Shown: positions 29,689 to 36,069 of the stretch, in pieces
How the letters are laid out: the number at the start of each line of letters is the position of its first letter
How positions within the stretch are numbered: the first letter of the stretch is position 1
Origin: Streptomyces sp. SID9727
Lineage (GTDB): Bacteria > Actinomycetota > Actinomycetes > Streptomycetales > Streptomycetaceae
Direction: 5' to 3'
Assembly (NCBI RefSeq): GCF_010550605.1
Contig: NZ_JAAGNI010000512.1
Coordinates: 1-36,069 of the forward strand
Length of the DNA stretch: 36,069 nt
Program-made: the position numbers and the translations under genes
Notes under the pieces: generated by a model
What the model was told of the DNA's origin: nothing
Databases searched by the model: none
The model's input: only the letters and a program-made list of their open reading frames with translations

Positions 29689-30174
29689 ATGAATATCCAT
29701 GTCCGGGCCTTCGACCACCCCGATGCCGTCAAACTCAACGACCGCGTGCAGCTGGAGTACGCCGAGCGCTACGGCGATGGGGGCGATGTCACACCGCTGG
29801 ACCCCACGATGTTCGACCCGCCTCACGGCCTGTACCTGATCGCGTACGACGCGTCGGAGCAGCCGGTCGCCACGGGCGGCTGGCGCTCCCAGGAACGCAA
29901 CGACGAGGGCTACTCGGACGGCGACGCCGAGCTGAAGCGGATGTACGTCATACCGGAGGGCCGCGGCCTCGGCCTCGCCCGCCGCATCCTGGCCGCCCTG
30001 GAGGCGGACGCCCGCGCCGCGGGCCGCACCCGCATGGTCCTGGAGACCGGCGACCGCCAGCCGGAGGCCATCGCCCTGTACCTCTCCAGCGGCTACACCC
30101 CGTGCGAGAAGTTCGGCCACTACCGCACGTACGACAGCAGCCGCTGCTTCGCGAAGCCGCTCAGGGAGCAGTGA
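29689..30174 (+). CDS. GNAT-family N-acetyltransferase
   Basis: A 161-residue acetyl-CoA-dependent acetyltransferase. The acetyl-CoA motif A is ELKRMYVIPEGRGLGLARRILAALEADARAAG, followed by the motif B helix and the conserved late segment AIALYLSSGYTPCEKFGHYRTYD. These features are typical of small-molecule or N-terminal acetyltransferases; the substrate cannot be predicted. I choose the ATG giving MNIHVRAFD because a -10-like element lies seven bases upstream and no ribosome site is present; an ATG nine bases earlier is possible. The 3' end overlaps the convergent XRE gene by 14 bases. Confidence 0.88.
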   Translation: MNIHVRAFDHPDAVKLNDRVQLEYAERYGDGGDVTPLDPTMFDPPHGLYLIAYDASEQPVATGGWRSQERNDEGYSDGDAELKRMYVIPEGRGLGLARRILAALEADARAAGRTRMVLETGDRQPEAIALYLSSGYTPCEKFGHYRTYDSSRCFAKPLREQ

Positions 30175-30379
30175 GAGCGATCTCGTCCCCCGCGGACGTC
30201 GTGGCCACCAGGACGAGGTCGGCGCCCAGCGCACCCAGATATCGGCGGAGCTGCCGCTGACTGACCTCCCGTACCGGCAGACACTCCAGGCGGGAGACAT
30301 TGGGCTGCGCCGTCCCCATGCGCGCCGCCACCTCGGCCTGCGTCAGGCCCGCACGCTCCCTCAGCTCAGCGAGTCTCAC
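30161..30379 (-). CDS. Small XRE-type helix-turn-helix protein coupled to a Uma2-family gene
   Basis: A 72-residue regulator that is almost entirely one XRE domain: LRERAGLTQAEVAARMGTAQPNVSRLE (residues 6-32) and RYLGALGADLVLVATTSAGDEIAL. The second half resembles the antitoxin components of HigBA- or RelE/Gp49-type loci (ALGADLVLVA). The GTG start overlaps the stop of the Uma2 gene (GTGA), so translation is coupled. It may repress its own operon by binding the palindrome at 30968-30987. Its 3' end overlaps the convergent acetyltransferase gene. Confidence 0.8.
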   Translation of the reverse strand: MRLAELRERAGLTQAEVAARMGTAQPNVSRLECLPVREVSQRQLRRYLGALGADLVLVATTSAGDEIALTAP

Positions 30380-30960
30380 GCGTCGCCGGCCTTTCCGTAG
30401 CGGCGGAATGCGCTGGTCTCGATGGACCAGGCCCCGAGCCTGACGGTGTCCCCGAAGATGTACTGTTCCCGGCTCTGGTGAGCGCCCCGGAACGGCTCGT
30501 CATGCACGGCGATGGTCCCGTTCCTCGGATCGACGATCATGTACAGGCCGATTCCCATGGCCGGGTAGTCGGCCATCTTTTCGACGTAGTCATTGCTCGG
30601 GCTGGACCGGGAGACCACTTCAACGCAGGCCAGGACTTCGTCCGGAGCGACCGAGTCCCGGTCGGAATCCATAGCGCTCTCCTCGCACACCAGCACGTCC
30701 GGCCGCCGCATGCGCCCGACCCTCGGGTCCTCGACCTCCGGACCCGTCTCCGCGATCCAGCCCGGGTGCGTCGCACCGACCCGCTGATTGATCTGGTCCG
30801 TGATCCGTCCGGCGATCCGCTCGTGACGGTTCACCGGGCTCACCATCGCCATGACCGGCCCGCCGGCACCGATCTCCACGCTCCAGGAGCCCTCCAAGCG
30901 CTCGGCGTACTCCGAGAGCTCGTCGGCAACCTCTCGCATCCGCGCATAGTCGAGACCCAT
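30376..30960 (-). CDS. Uma2-family putative restriction-like endonuclease
   Basis: A 194-residue Uma2 (DUF820) protein with a PD-(D/E)xK-type core: RRPDVLVCEES (Asp88), ACVEVVSRSSPSNDYVEKMADY (Glu114 and Lys128), then GLYMIVDPRNGTI. These are the residues expected for a metal-dependent nuclease, but no Uma2 protein in bacteria of this type has a proven role that I can cite. The ATG giving MGLDYARM has GGAGG only a base or so away, too near for normal use; the -10-like TATGCT six bases upstream suggests a leaderless mRNA. It is the first gene of a two-gene operon with an XRE protein. Confidence 0.85.
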   Translation of the reverse strand: MGLDYARMREVADELSEYAERLEGSWSVEIGAGGPVMAMVSPVNRHERIAGRITDQINQRVGATHPGWIAETGPEVEDPRVGRMRRPDVLVCEESAMDSDRDSVAPDEVLACVEVVSRSSPSNDYVEKMADYPAMGIGLYMIVDPRNGTIAVHDEPFRGAHQSREQYIFGDTVRLGAWSIETSAFRRYGKAGDA

Positions 30961-30967
30961 GCCTCCA

Positions 30968-30987
30968 GCATATCGAAAACGATATGC
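30968..30987. promoter_or_regulatory. Perfect palindromic operator candidate of the Uma2-XRE operon
   Basis: GCATATCGAAAACGATATGC is a perfect 8-4-8 palindrome 7 bases upstream of the Uma2 start. It is A+T-rich in a G+C-rich region and overlaps the probable -10 (TATGCT on the minus strand, 30967-30972). Binding here would block transcription of the operon. Confidence 0.6.
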
Positions 30988-31011
30988 TCCGCCTTCGGAA
31001 GACATGAGCCC

Positions 31012-31428
31012 TCACCCGGCCTTCGGAAACGCCGCCTTCAGGGCCGGCCCCCGGGTGAGGAACGCGACGCGGATCACCGGCAGCACGCACAGCGCCTGCG
31101 CCACCGCGTACCAGGGCGGGCAGACGCCCGGGATCAGGTCGACGCCGATGATGGCGATGGGCATGATCACCGCGAGGGTGCTCACGCGCTCGAAGGCGCG
31201 GCGGGAACCCCCCGCGGCCGAGGCCGTGATGCGGAGGAGTACGTACGCGATCACCGGCAGCAGGGCCGCGCGGACCCACATGAAGGTGTTCACCGTGTGG
31301 CCGGTGGCGGCCACCACGACGACCGCGCCGAGGGCGGTGGCGGTGAGTGCGCCGTAGAGCGTGACGCTCCGGCGCGCCGATGCGAGGGCCCGCAGGGCCT
31401 CGGGCTGGAGATCCGTGTTCGTTGTCAT
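31012..31428 (-). CDS. Small multipass membrane protein of unknown function
   Basis: A 138-residue protein with four predicted transmembrane helices: near residues 22-42 (VTLYGALTATALGAVVVVAA), 47-66 (NTFMWVRAALLPVIAYVLLR), 80-100 (VSTLAVIMPIAIIGVDLIPG) and 105-122. No family is recognised; similar small membrane proteins are encoded next to Streptomyces two-component systems. The ATG (MTTNTDLQ) is chosen because the frame upstream overlaps the divergent promoter. It is divergent from the histidine kinase gene across 154 bases holding a palindrome, so it is a probable target of the response regulator. Confidence 0.72.
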   Translation of the reverse strand: MTTNTDLQPEALRALASARRSVTLYGALTATALGAVVVVAATGHTVNTFMWVRAALLPVIAYVLLRITASAAGGSRRAFERVSTLAVIMPIAIIGVDLIPGVCPPWYAVAQALCVLPVIRVAFLTRGPALKAAFPKAG

Positions 31429-31485
31429 GGTGACGACGCTAGGAATCGCCGGTCCGGCGCGGTATGCGTCTGGGCGCACAAGGGG

Positions 31486-31501
31486 GTGGGTCCAGACCCA
31501 C
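31486..31501. promoter_or_regulatory. Palindrome between the membrane protein and histidine kinase genes
   Basis: GTGGGTC-CA-GACCCAC (31486-31501) is a perfect 7-2-7 palindrome midway in the divergent spacer. A half-site GTGGGTG recurs near 31543. It is the best candidate for the binding site of the NarL-type response regulator encoded downstream. Confidence 0.45.
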
Positions 31502-31582
31502 TCCTCGCCCGGACGGGGCCTCGGGGCCCGCCGCGCGGTGCAGAGTGGGTGCATCGGGACGGACACGGGGAGGCGGCAGGCG

Positions 31583-32830
31583 ATGAGAGTGCTGGGGGCG
31601 TGGGCGGCCGGGACGGGTACCGGGTTCGTACGGGCGTGTGCCGTCGCCGCCACCACGATGCTGATCCCGGCCGTGTGGGCGGGAGCGGTGGCGTGGGGCA
31701 TCGGGTGGGGCGCGTCGAACCCCTGGTCGTGGGTCGGCCCGTCGGTGCTGGTGTGCGCGGGCACGCTCGCCCTGGCGCGGCCCGTGTGCCGGGCGGTCCG
31801 CGCGCTGGCCGCCCGCTGGTCCGGGACCGGGATCCCGTCCGGCTACCGGACCGCCCCGCCGGTGACGCGCTTGGCCACCGGCTTCTGGTGGAACGGCTTC
31901 GACTACCACCGCACCCGGCGGGACGCCCTCATGGACCAGCGGTGGCGGCTGCGCTGGAAGGACCCGGCCAACTGGCGTGACCTGCGGTTCACGGTGATCG
32001 CCCCGTTCACTGCGGGGATCGTGGCGTGCGTGCCGCTCGCGGGAGTGGTGTGGGGTGCCGTCGGGCTGGGTACGGGCCGGCCGGCCTGGCTCCTCGGCCT
32101 CCTCGTGACCGTCGCCTCTTCCCCGTACGCCTGGCGGCCGGTCACCCCGGTCGCGGTCCGTTTCCTGCGGCCGTCCGCCCGGATGGCGCTCGTGGACCGG
32201 GTGGGCGAACTCACCGGGCAGCGGGCCGATGCGACGGTGGCTCAGGCCGCCGAGATCCGCCGGATCGAACGGGACCTTCACGACGGGGCGCAGGCCCGGC
32301 TCGTCGCGCTCGGGATGTCCCTGGCGACGGTGGAGAAGCTGCTGGAGACGAACCCGGACCGGGCCAGGGCGCTGATGCGCGAGGCGCGGGCGGGCGCCAC
32401 CGCCTCGCTGGCGGAGCTGCGCGACCTGGTGCACGGGATCAATCCGCCCGTGCTCAACGACCGGGGTCTCGTCGACGCCGTACGCGCCCTCGCCCTCGAC
32501 AGCCCCCTCGAAACGGAGGTCGTCGCGGACGTGCCGGAGCGGCTGGACGCGCCCGTCGAGTCGGCCGTCTACTTCGGCATCGCCGAGCTGCTGACCAACG
32601 CGGTGAAGCACGCCCGCGCGACGCGGATGCGGATCACCCTCGCCCAGGACGGGACGGGTCTCGTCGTCGAGGCGGAGGACGACGGGCGCGGCGGCGCGGT
32701 CGTCCGGGACGGCGGCGGACTCGCGGGGCTGCGGCGGCGGCTCGCCGTGTTCGACGGCCGCCTCGACATCACGAGTCCGGCCGGCGGGCCGACCCGCGCG
32801 AGGATCATGGTGCCATGCGCATCGTTGTAG
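31583..32830 (+). CDS. Two-component sensor histidine kinase (NarL/HisKA_3 type)
   Basis: A 415-residue membrane kinase. Predicted helices lie near residues 10-40, 50-72 and 138-190, and there is no large extracellular domain, so the signal is probably sensed in or at the membrane. The HisKA_3 phosphoacceptor is His233 (RIERDLHDGAQARLVALGMSL). The ATP domain shows the N box ELLTNAVKHAR, the G1 box EDDGRGG and GGGLAGLRRRL. The ATG giving MRVLGAWAAG follows GGAGGCGGCAGGCG. The response regulator gene starts 16 bases inside this gene's end, so the pair is translationally coupled. Confidence 0.93.
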   Translation: MRVLGAWAAGTGTGFVRACAVAATTMLIPAVWAGAVAWGIGWGASNPWSWVGPSVLVCAGTLALARPVCRAVRALAARWSGTGIPSGYRTAPPVTRLATGFWWNGFDYHRTRRDALMDQRWRLRWKDPANWRDLRFTVIAPFTAGIVACVPLAGVVWGAVGLGTGRPAWLLGLLVTVASSPYAWRPVTPVAVRFLRPSARMALVDRVGELTGQRADATVAQAAEIRRIERDLHDGAQARLVALGMSLATVEKLLETNPDRARALMREARAGATASLAELRDLVHGINPPVLNDRGLVDAVRALALDSPLETEVVADVPERLDAPVESAVYFGIAELLTNAVKHARATRMRITLAQDGTGLVVEAEDDGRGGAVVRDGGGLAGLRRRLAVFDGRLDITSPAGGPTRARIMVPCASL

Positions 32831-33462
32831 CCGAGGACCTGTATCTCCTGCGGGACGGCATGGTCCGTCTCATCGAGGCGTACGGCCACGAGGTGGTGGG
32901 TACGGCCGCGACCGGGCCGGAGACGCTGACGGCCCTGCGCGAGTTGCGCCCGGACGTGGCCGTGGTGGACGTCCGCATGCCGCCGACACAGACGGACGAG
33001 GGCCTGCGCGCGGCCCTCGCCGCCCGCGCCGAGATGCCGGGGCTGCCGGTGCTGATCCTGTCCCAGTACGTGGAGCAGCTGTACGCCCGCGAGCTGCTGG
33101 CCGACGGCTCCGGCGGCGTCGGCTACTTCCTGAAGGAGAGCGTGTTCGACGCGGACCAGTTCATCGACGCGCTGCAACGCGTCGCGGCGGGCGGCACGGC
33201 CATGGACCCGGCGGTCATCGCCAAGCTCCTGTCCAGCGGCTCGTCGCACCGCCGCCTCGACAAACTCACCGAGCGCGAGCACGAGGTCCTGGCCCTGATG
33301 GCCGAGGGCCTCTCCAACCAGGCCGTCGCGGCCCGCCTGTTCCTCAGCGACAGTGCGATCAGCAAGTACACGACCTCGCTGTTCGCCAAGCTGGGCATCA
33401 CGGACGACGGCACGAACAACCGCCGGGTGCTGGCGGTGCTGGCGTATCTGAACGGGGCGTGA
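32815..33462 (+). CDS. NarL/FixJ-family response regulator
   Basis: A 215-residue transcription factor. The receiver domain (1-120) has the acidic pocket Glu7-Asp8, phosphoacceptor Asp52 (VAVVDVRMPP), Ser83 in LILSQYVE and Lys (FLKE). A LuxR-type helix-turn-helix occupies about 148-205 (LTEREHEVLALMAEGLSNQAVAARLFLSDSAISKYTTSLFAKLG). Its cognate kinase is the overlapping upstream gene. It probably acts at the palindrome before the kinase gene, giving autoregulation and control of the divergent membrane protein. The signal is unknown. Confidence 0.94.
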   Translation: MRIVVAEDLYLLRDGMVRLIEAYGHEVVGTAATGPETLTALRELRPDVAVVDVRMPPTQTDEGLRAALAARAEMPGLPVLILSQYVEQLYARELLADGSGGVGYFLKESVFDADQFIDALQRVAAGGTAMDPAVIAKLLSSGSSHRRLDKLTEREHEVLALMAEGLSNQAVAARLFLSDSAISKYTTSLFAKLGITDDGTNNRRVLAVLAYLNGA

Positions 33463-33466
33463 GGAC

Positions 33467-33490
33467 CGGGCCGGACGCGCGACCGGCCCG
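33467..33490. terminator. Hairpin terminator after the response regulator gene
   Basis: CGGGCCGG (33467-33474) and CCGGCCCG (33483-33490), an 8-bp perfect stem with an 8-base loop, beginning 4 bases after the response regulator stop. Confidence 0.65.
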
Positions 33491-33568
33491 CGCGAGTCCG
33501 CGAGCGGGATGCCCGGGGCTGCCCAACAATGGCTGTCACGGGAGCACACGGACGGGAGGAGTCACGGG

Positions 33569-34831
33569 ATGCGCGGCGAGGGGAGCGTCCGTGCCGGGCA
33601 GGACGGTGCGCCGGCCGCGCAGGGCCGGGCCCCCAAGGCGGCGGTGCTGGGCACCGCCCTCCTCCTGTGCGTCCTCGTCGCGGTCCTGCAGGTGAGCACC
33701 CCGCCCTCCTCGCACATCGCCTCGGTGCTGGTGGCGGTGCCCGCGGTGATCTCGTTCGGGTTCGGGCCACCGGTGATCATCGGTTCGGCGGTGGCCGCGG
33801 TGGGCATCCGCTGGCTGCTCCTGCCGGCCGAACCGCAGCGGATCGGCTCCGCGATCGGCACCACCGTCGTGATCTGCGTCATCGCCGCACTGAGCTGCTT
33901 CGTGGTGCGCCACGTGGAACGGGAGACCGCGCGGCTGCGGAAGGTGGTGTCCGTCGCCGAGACCGCCCAGCGGGCGGTACTGCGCCCACCGCCCGAGACG
34001 CTGGGCCACTTCCGTACGGCCGCGAGCTATCTGGCCGCCGCCCAGTACGCGCGTATCGGCGGCGACCTCTACGCGGTGGCGGACACCGAGTTCGGTGCCC
34101 GCGCGCTGATCGGGGACGTACGCGGGAAGGGGCTCGACGCCGTGGCCACCGCCGCGGCGGTCCTCGGCTCGTTCCACGAGGCGGCGTACGAGGAAGGCAC
34201 GCTGGGCCGCCTGGCCGGGCGCCTCGACACCGGCCTGAACCGCTTCCCGCACGACGACGAGGCGTTCGTCACCGCTCTCCTGATCCAGATCGCGCCCGAC
34301 GGCCACACGGAGGCGTACTCCTGCGGCCACCCGCCCGCACTCGTGCTGCACGACGGCACGGTCCGCGAGCTTCCGGCCGGCACCGGCCTCCCCCTCGGGC
34401 TGAGCACCCTCACGAGCGCACCCGCCGACGCGGACGGCCCGCGGTCGGCCAGAACGCTTCTGCGGCCCGGCGACACGCTCCTGCTGTACACCGACGGCAT
34501 CGCGGAGACCCGGAACGCGGCCGGGACCTTCTACCCGCTCGCCGACCGCCTGTCGGCCTACCAGCGCGCCCATCCCCCGCCGGTCGATCCGCAGCACCTG
34601 CTCACCTGGCTGCTCGACGACGCCCAGGAGTACAGCTGCGCCGAGACCTCCGACGACGCGGCGCTGCTGGCCCTCGCCTGGCCGCCCGGTCCGGGTGAGG
34701 GACCGGGCGGCCGGCCCGCGAGAGCGTGGCGTCACGACGACGCGCCCCGCCCGCTCCGGCCCTCTTCCTCACCGGAGCGCCCCAGCCGCAGCGCCGAGAC
34801 GTGGGAGAAGATGCCGCCGGGAACGGCGTAG
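33569..34831 (+). CDS. Membrane-anchored PP2C/SpoIIE-type serine phosphatase
   Basis: A 420-residue protein. Three to four transmembrane helices lie at about residues 24-112 (VLGTALLLCVLVAVL, HIASVLVAVPAVISFGFG, SAIGTTVVICVIAALSCFVV), then a coiled segment and a SpoIIE/RsbU-like phosphatase domain. Metal-binding motifs are GGDLYAV (164-170), IGDVRGKGLDAV (Asp183), LYTDGIAE and SDDAALLAL. Such enzymes dephosphorylate anti-anti-sigma factors in partner switching; the RsbW-like protein elsewhere in this window is not an obvious partner. GGAGGAG lies eight bases before the ATG. The last 45 residues after the domain overlap an antisense coding remnant. Confidence 0.92.
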   Translation: MRGEGSVRAGQDGAPAAQGRAPKAAVLGTALLLCVLVAVLQVSTPPSSHIASVLVAVPAVISFGFGPPVIIGSAVAAVGIRWLLLPAEPQRIGSAIGTTVVICVIAALSCFVVRHVERETARLRKVVSVAETAQRAVLRPPPETLGHFRTAASYLAAAQYARIGGDLYAVADTEFGARALIGDVRGKGLDAVATAAAVLGSFHEAAYEEGTLGRLAGRLDTGLNRFPHDDEAFVTALLIQIAPDGHTEAYSCGHPPALVLHDGTVRELPAGTGLPLGLSTLTSAPADADGPRSARTLLRPGDTLLLYTDGIAETRNAAGTFYPLADRLSAYQRAHPPPVDPQHLLTWLLDDAQEYSCAETSDDAALLALAWPPGPGEGPGGRPARAWRHDDAPRPLRPSSSPERPSRSAETWEKMPPGTA

Positions 34832-35059
34832 CCGATCGCGCTGGAGAGCATGGGGTCCTCGGCGCCCGCCGCCCCGGCGAACGACGCCCCGGCCAGGACC
34901 GAGATGCCGCCGCTGAGGTTCATCGGCCACTGCCCGCCCATCCGGCGCCGCGGGACGGCCACGACCAGCTGCACCAGCCCCGCGACGACCGCCCAGCAGC
35001 ACCGCGGGAATCCCCGACGCGGAGGCGGTCCCCACCCCCTGAGGCCCAGGCGTCGGCAT
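34732..35059 (-). pseudogene. Frameshifted small membrane-protein gene
   Basis: On the minus strand an ATG at 35059 (AGGTG upstream) opens MPTPGPQGVGTASASGIPAVLLG. A second frame continues with AVVAGLVQLVVAVPRRRMGGQ, ISVLAGASFAGAAGAEDP and GYAVPGGIFSHVSALRL down to TGA at 34732. Together they read as one membrane protein if a two-base loss (a GC) is assumed near 34990-34996. Third-position G/C is very high in the 3' part, so this strand was coding. It overlaps the phosphatase gene's 3' end by 100 bases. The family is not recognised. A sequencing error cannot be excluded. Confidence 0.5.
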
Positions 35060-35108
35060 CGTTCACCTGACAACCCGTCCCTCCGCGTCCCAGCGGGCCC
35101 CGAACGGC

Positions 35109-35143
35109 GAAATCCCGTCCAGCCAGAGGCTGGACGGGATTTC
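35109..35143 (-). terminator. Terminator of the tRNA-Ala gene
   Basis: A 16-bp perfect stem (35109-35124 with 35128-35143; GAAATCCCGTCCAGCC and its complement) with a 3-base loop, 10 bases past the 3' end of the tRNA. The A/T at the base of the stem gives a short weak tail. Confidence 0.88.
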
Positions 35144-35153
35144 CCTTGTGCAG

Positions 35154-35227
35154 TGGACCTGTGGGGATTTGAACCCCAGACCCCCTCGATGCGAACGAGG
35201 TGCGCTACCAGACTGCGCCACAGGCCC
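35154..35227 (-). tRNA. tRNA-Ala, anticodon CGC
   Basis: A 74-base tRNA with all parts visible on the minus strand: acceptor GGGCCTG/CAGGTCC, D-arm GCGC/GCGC, anticodon stem CCTCG/CGAGG around the loop TTCGCAT (anticodon CGC, reading GCG), T-arm TGGGG-TTCAAAT-CCCCA, discriminator A. The G3-U70 wobble pair, the alanine identity element, is present. CCA is not encoded. It lies downstream of SepX/GlpR and before a strong terminator. No att-like duplication of its 3' end is seen in the window. Confidence 0.95.
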
Positions 35228-35324
35228 TTGCGACGTGTGAAACTCTAGCACCCTCCAGGGGGTGCTCGGAAATCCGTTCCGCGCTGGTCAGCCGTGGCGT
35301 GGCTCACGGCCGTCGGGCGCGGCG

Positions 35325-36069
35325 TCACTCGTTGGCCGCGCGGGGGCGGTCGCCTTCCTCGTACTGGTCGAACAGCGGGGTGCGGCCCCGGTCGCGGGAG
35401 CGGCGGGACTGCGGGGAGCGCCGGCGCGGCGCCGGGTCCACCGGGCGGTCCGCGGGGTCCGGCTGGGCGGGCTCGGCGGCGCTGGAGCGGGCCGCGCTCC
35501 AGGTCTCCGGGTCGCCGACCTCGACCCCGCCCGTGGCGCGCGGGGCGACCGGGGCGGTGACGTAGGTGGGCAGGGGCACCGGGACCGGCTCCCAGCTGTC
35601 GCCCTGGACCCGGCCGCGATCGCGCTGCTGGTCCACCCACTCGGCGTGGTCCGTCTGCTCGACCAGGGCGCGGCGGCCGGCCTCCTGCGGGGAGACCGTG
35701 GGCGTCGGCTCGGGGACCGGGTGGCGCGGCTCGGAGTCCTCGTCGATTTCGACCGGTGCCGTGGCGGCGGGCTGGTGGCGGCGGGGGCGGTTCTCGCGGA
35801 GCCGCTGGGCCGCCACCTCGGCGCGCCGCTGGTCCATGGTGAAGGCGAACCGGCGCCGCTCGTGCGCCCTCAGGTGCGCGATGTACGCGCTGAGGAACAC
35901 CGCCGGGACCGCGGGCGCCCACAGGAAGCGCAGGCCGCCGACCGCGGCGACGATCGCGCCGAGCGTGAAGGCGAGGAAGAGGATCACGGTGGTGCGCCGA
36001 CGGCGCGCGAGGACCTGGTGCCGCTGGGCGCGCCGGGCGCGTTCCGCGTCGATGCCGCCGGGGCGCGCG
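35325..36069 (-). CDS. SepX/GlpR-like divisome membrane protein, C-terminal part (cut by window edge)
   Basis: The last 247 codons of a gene whose start lies beyond the window. The visible part begins in a basic stretch (ERARRAQRHQVLARRRRTT), followed by the double transmembrane hairpin VILFLAFTLGAIVAAVGGLRFLWAPAVPAVFLSAYIAHLR. After ERRRFAFTMDQRRAEVAAQRLRE comes a disordered Pro/Glu-rich region with the conserved RRALVEQTDHAEWVDQQRDR and PVPVPLPTYVTAPVAPRAT. This matches the Streptomyces protein SepX (also called the gephyrin-like receptor GlpR), a membrane partner of DivIVA and the divisome in hyphal cell division. The tRNA-Ala gene lies 97 bases downstream on the same strand. Confidence 0.88.
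   Translation of the reverse strand, partial: ARPGGIDAERARRAQRHQVLARRRRTTVILFLAFTLGAIVAAVGGLRFLWAPAVPAVFLSAYIAHLRAHERRRFAFTMDQRRAEVAAQRLRENRPRRHQPAATAPVEIDEDSEPRHPVPEPTPTVSPQEAGRRALVEQTDHAEWVDQQRDRGRVQGDSWEPVPVPLPTYVTAPVAPRATGGVEVGDPETWSAARSSAAEPAQPDPADRPVDPAPRRRSPQSRRSRDRGRTPLFDQYEEGDRPRAANE

Noticed and set aside
33536..34735. A 399-codon minus-strand frame opposite the phosphatase gene
   Set aside because: The plus strand carries the complete SpoIIE/PP2C motifs; the antisense frame has no domain.
35154..35227. tRNA-Ala as the edge of an integrated element
   Set aside because: No integrase gene and no second copy of the tRNA 3' end are in the window; the neighbours look like core genome.

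Overview
The base composition (very high G+C, nearly all third codon positions G or C), the GTG/TTG starts and the gene families point to a Streptomyces chromosome. Family evidence includes an SsgA-like sporulation protein, a tricorn protease homologue, an ECF41 sigma factor, a DUF5753/DUF397 regulator set, and SepX/GlpR next to a tRNA-Ala. Nothing suggests a plasmid or phage backbone.

Layout. 1-2911: an ECF sigma factor with a coupled downstream gene cut by the window edge, a short-chain dehydrogenase, and a serine beta-lactamase-fold hydrolase whose 3' end is echoed in the following spacer. 2954-5548: a three-gene ECF transporter operon (M with fused PDGLE domain, Q, O) behind a Nur-like palindrome, which favours nickel over cobalt. 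5747-6130: a divergent SsgA-like protein. 6287-9212: a tetR-mmpL operon with two palindromic operators upstream. 9375-14871: tricorn protease homologue, a repeat protein and a small lipoprotein. 15168-17580: a MerR regulator on a MerR-type, probably leaderless promoter, then an AhpD-like protein and an ECF41 sigma factor behind a perfect-looking ECF41 promoter. 17706-19927: DinB/DUF664 protein, secreted polysaccharide deacetylase, RibD-C-type reductase.

19924-24376 is the most accessory-looking part: a membrane-anchored hypothetical, an anti-sigma-type ATPase with a small partner, a DUF5753 regulator with a DUF397 partner (a whiJ/Scr1-Scr2-like set), and facing it a two-domain protein. That protein has an N-terminal eCIS-core (DUF4157) domain with HELTH and a C-terminal nucleotide/nucleic-acid deaminase-like domain (HAE plus PCTSC). 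It looks like an orphan contractile-injection effector. Its TTG start and Shine-Dalgarno are placed in one arm of a perfect 10-bp mRNA-leader inverted repeat. A CsbD-like protein follows.

24464-28682: a tightly overlapped operon of Baeyer-Villiger-type monooxygenase, alpha/beta hydrolase and short-chain dehydrogenase, divergent from a MerR regulator. 28824-30174: exonuclease III and a GNAT acetyltransferase. 30161-30987: a Uma2-family putative nuclease overlapping a small XRE regulator, preceded by a perfect 8-4-8 palindrome, a self-contained module of unknown function. 31012-34831: a small membrane protein, a histidine kinase/response regulator pair and a SpoIIE-type phosphatase. The right edge has a probably frameshifted membrane-protein remnant, tRNA-Ala(CGC) with its terminator, and the C-terminal part of SepX/GlpR.
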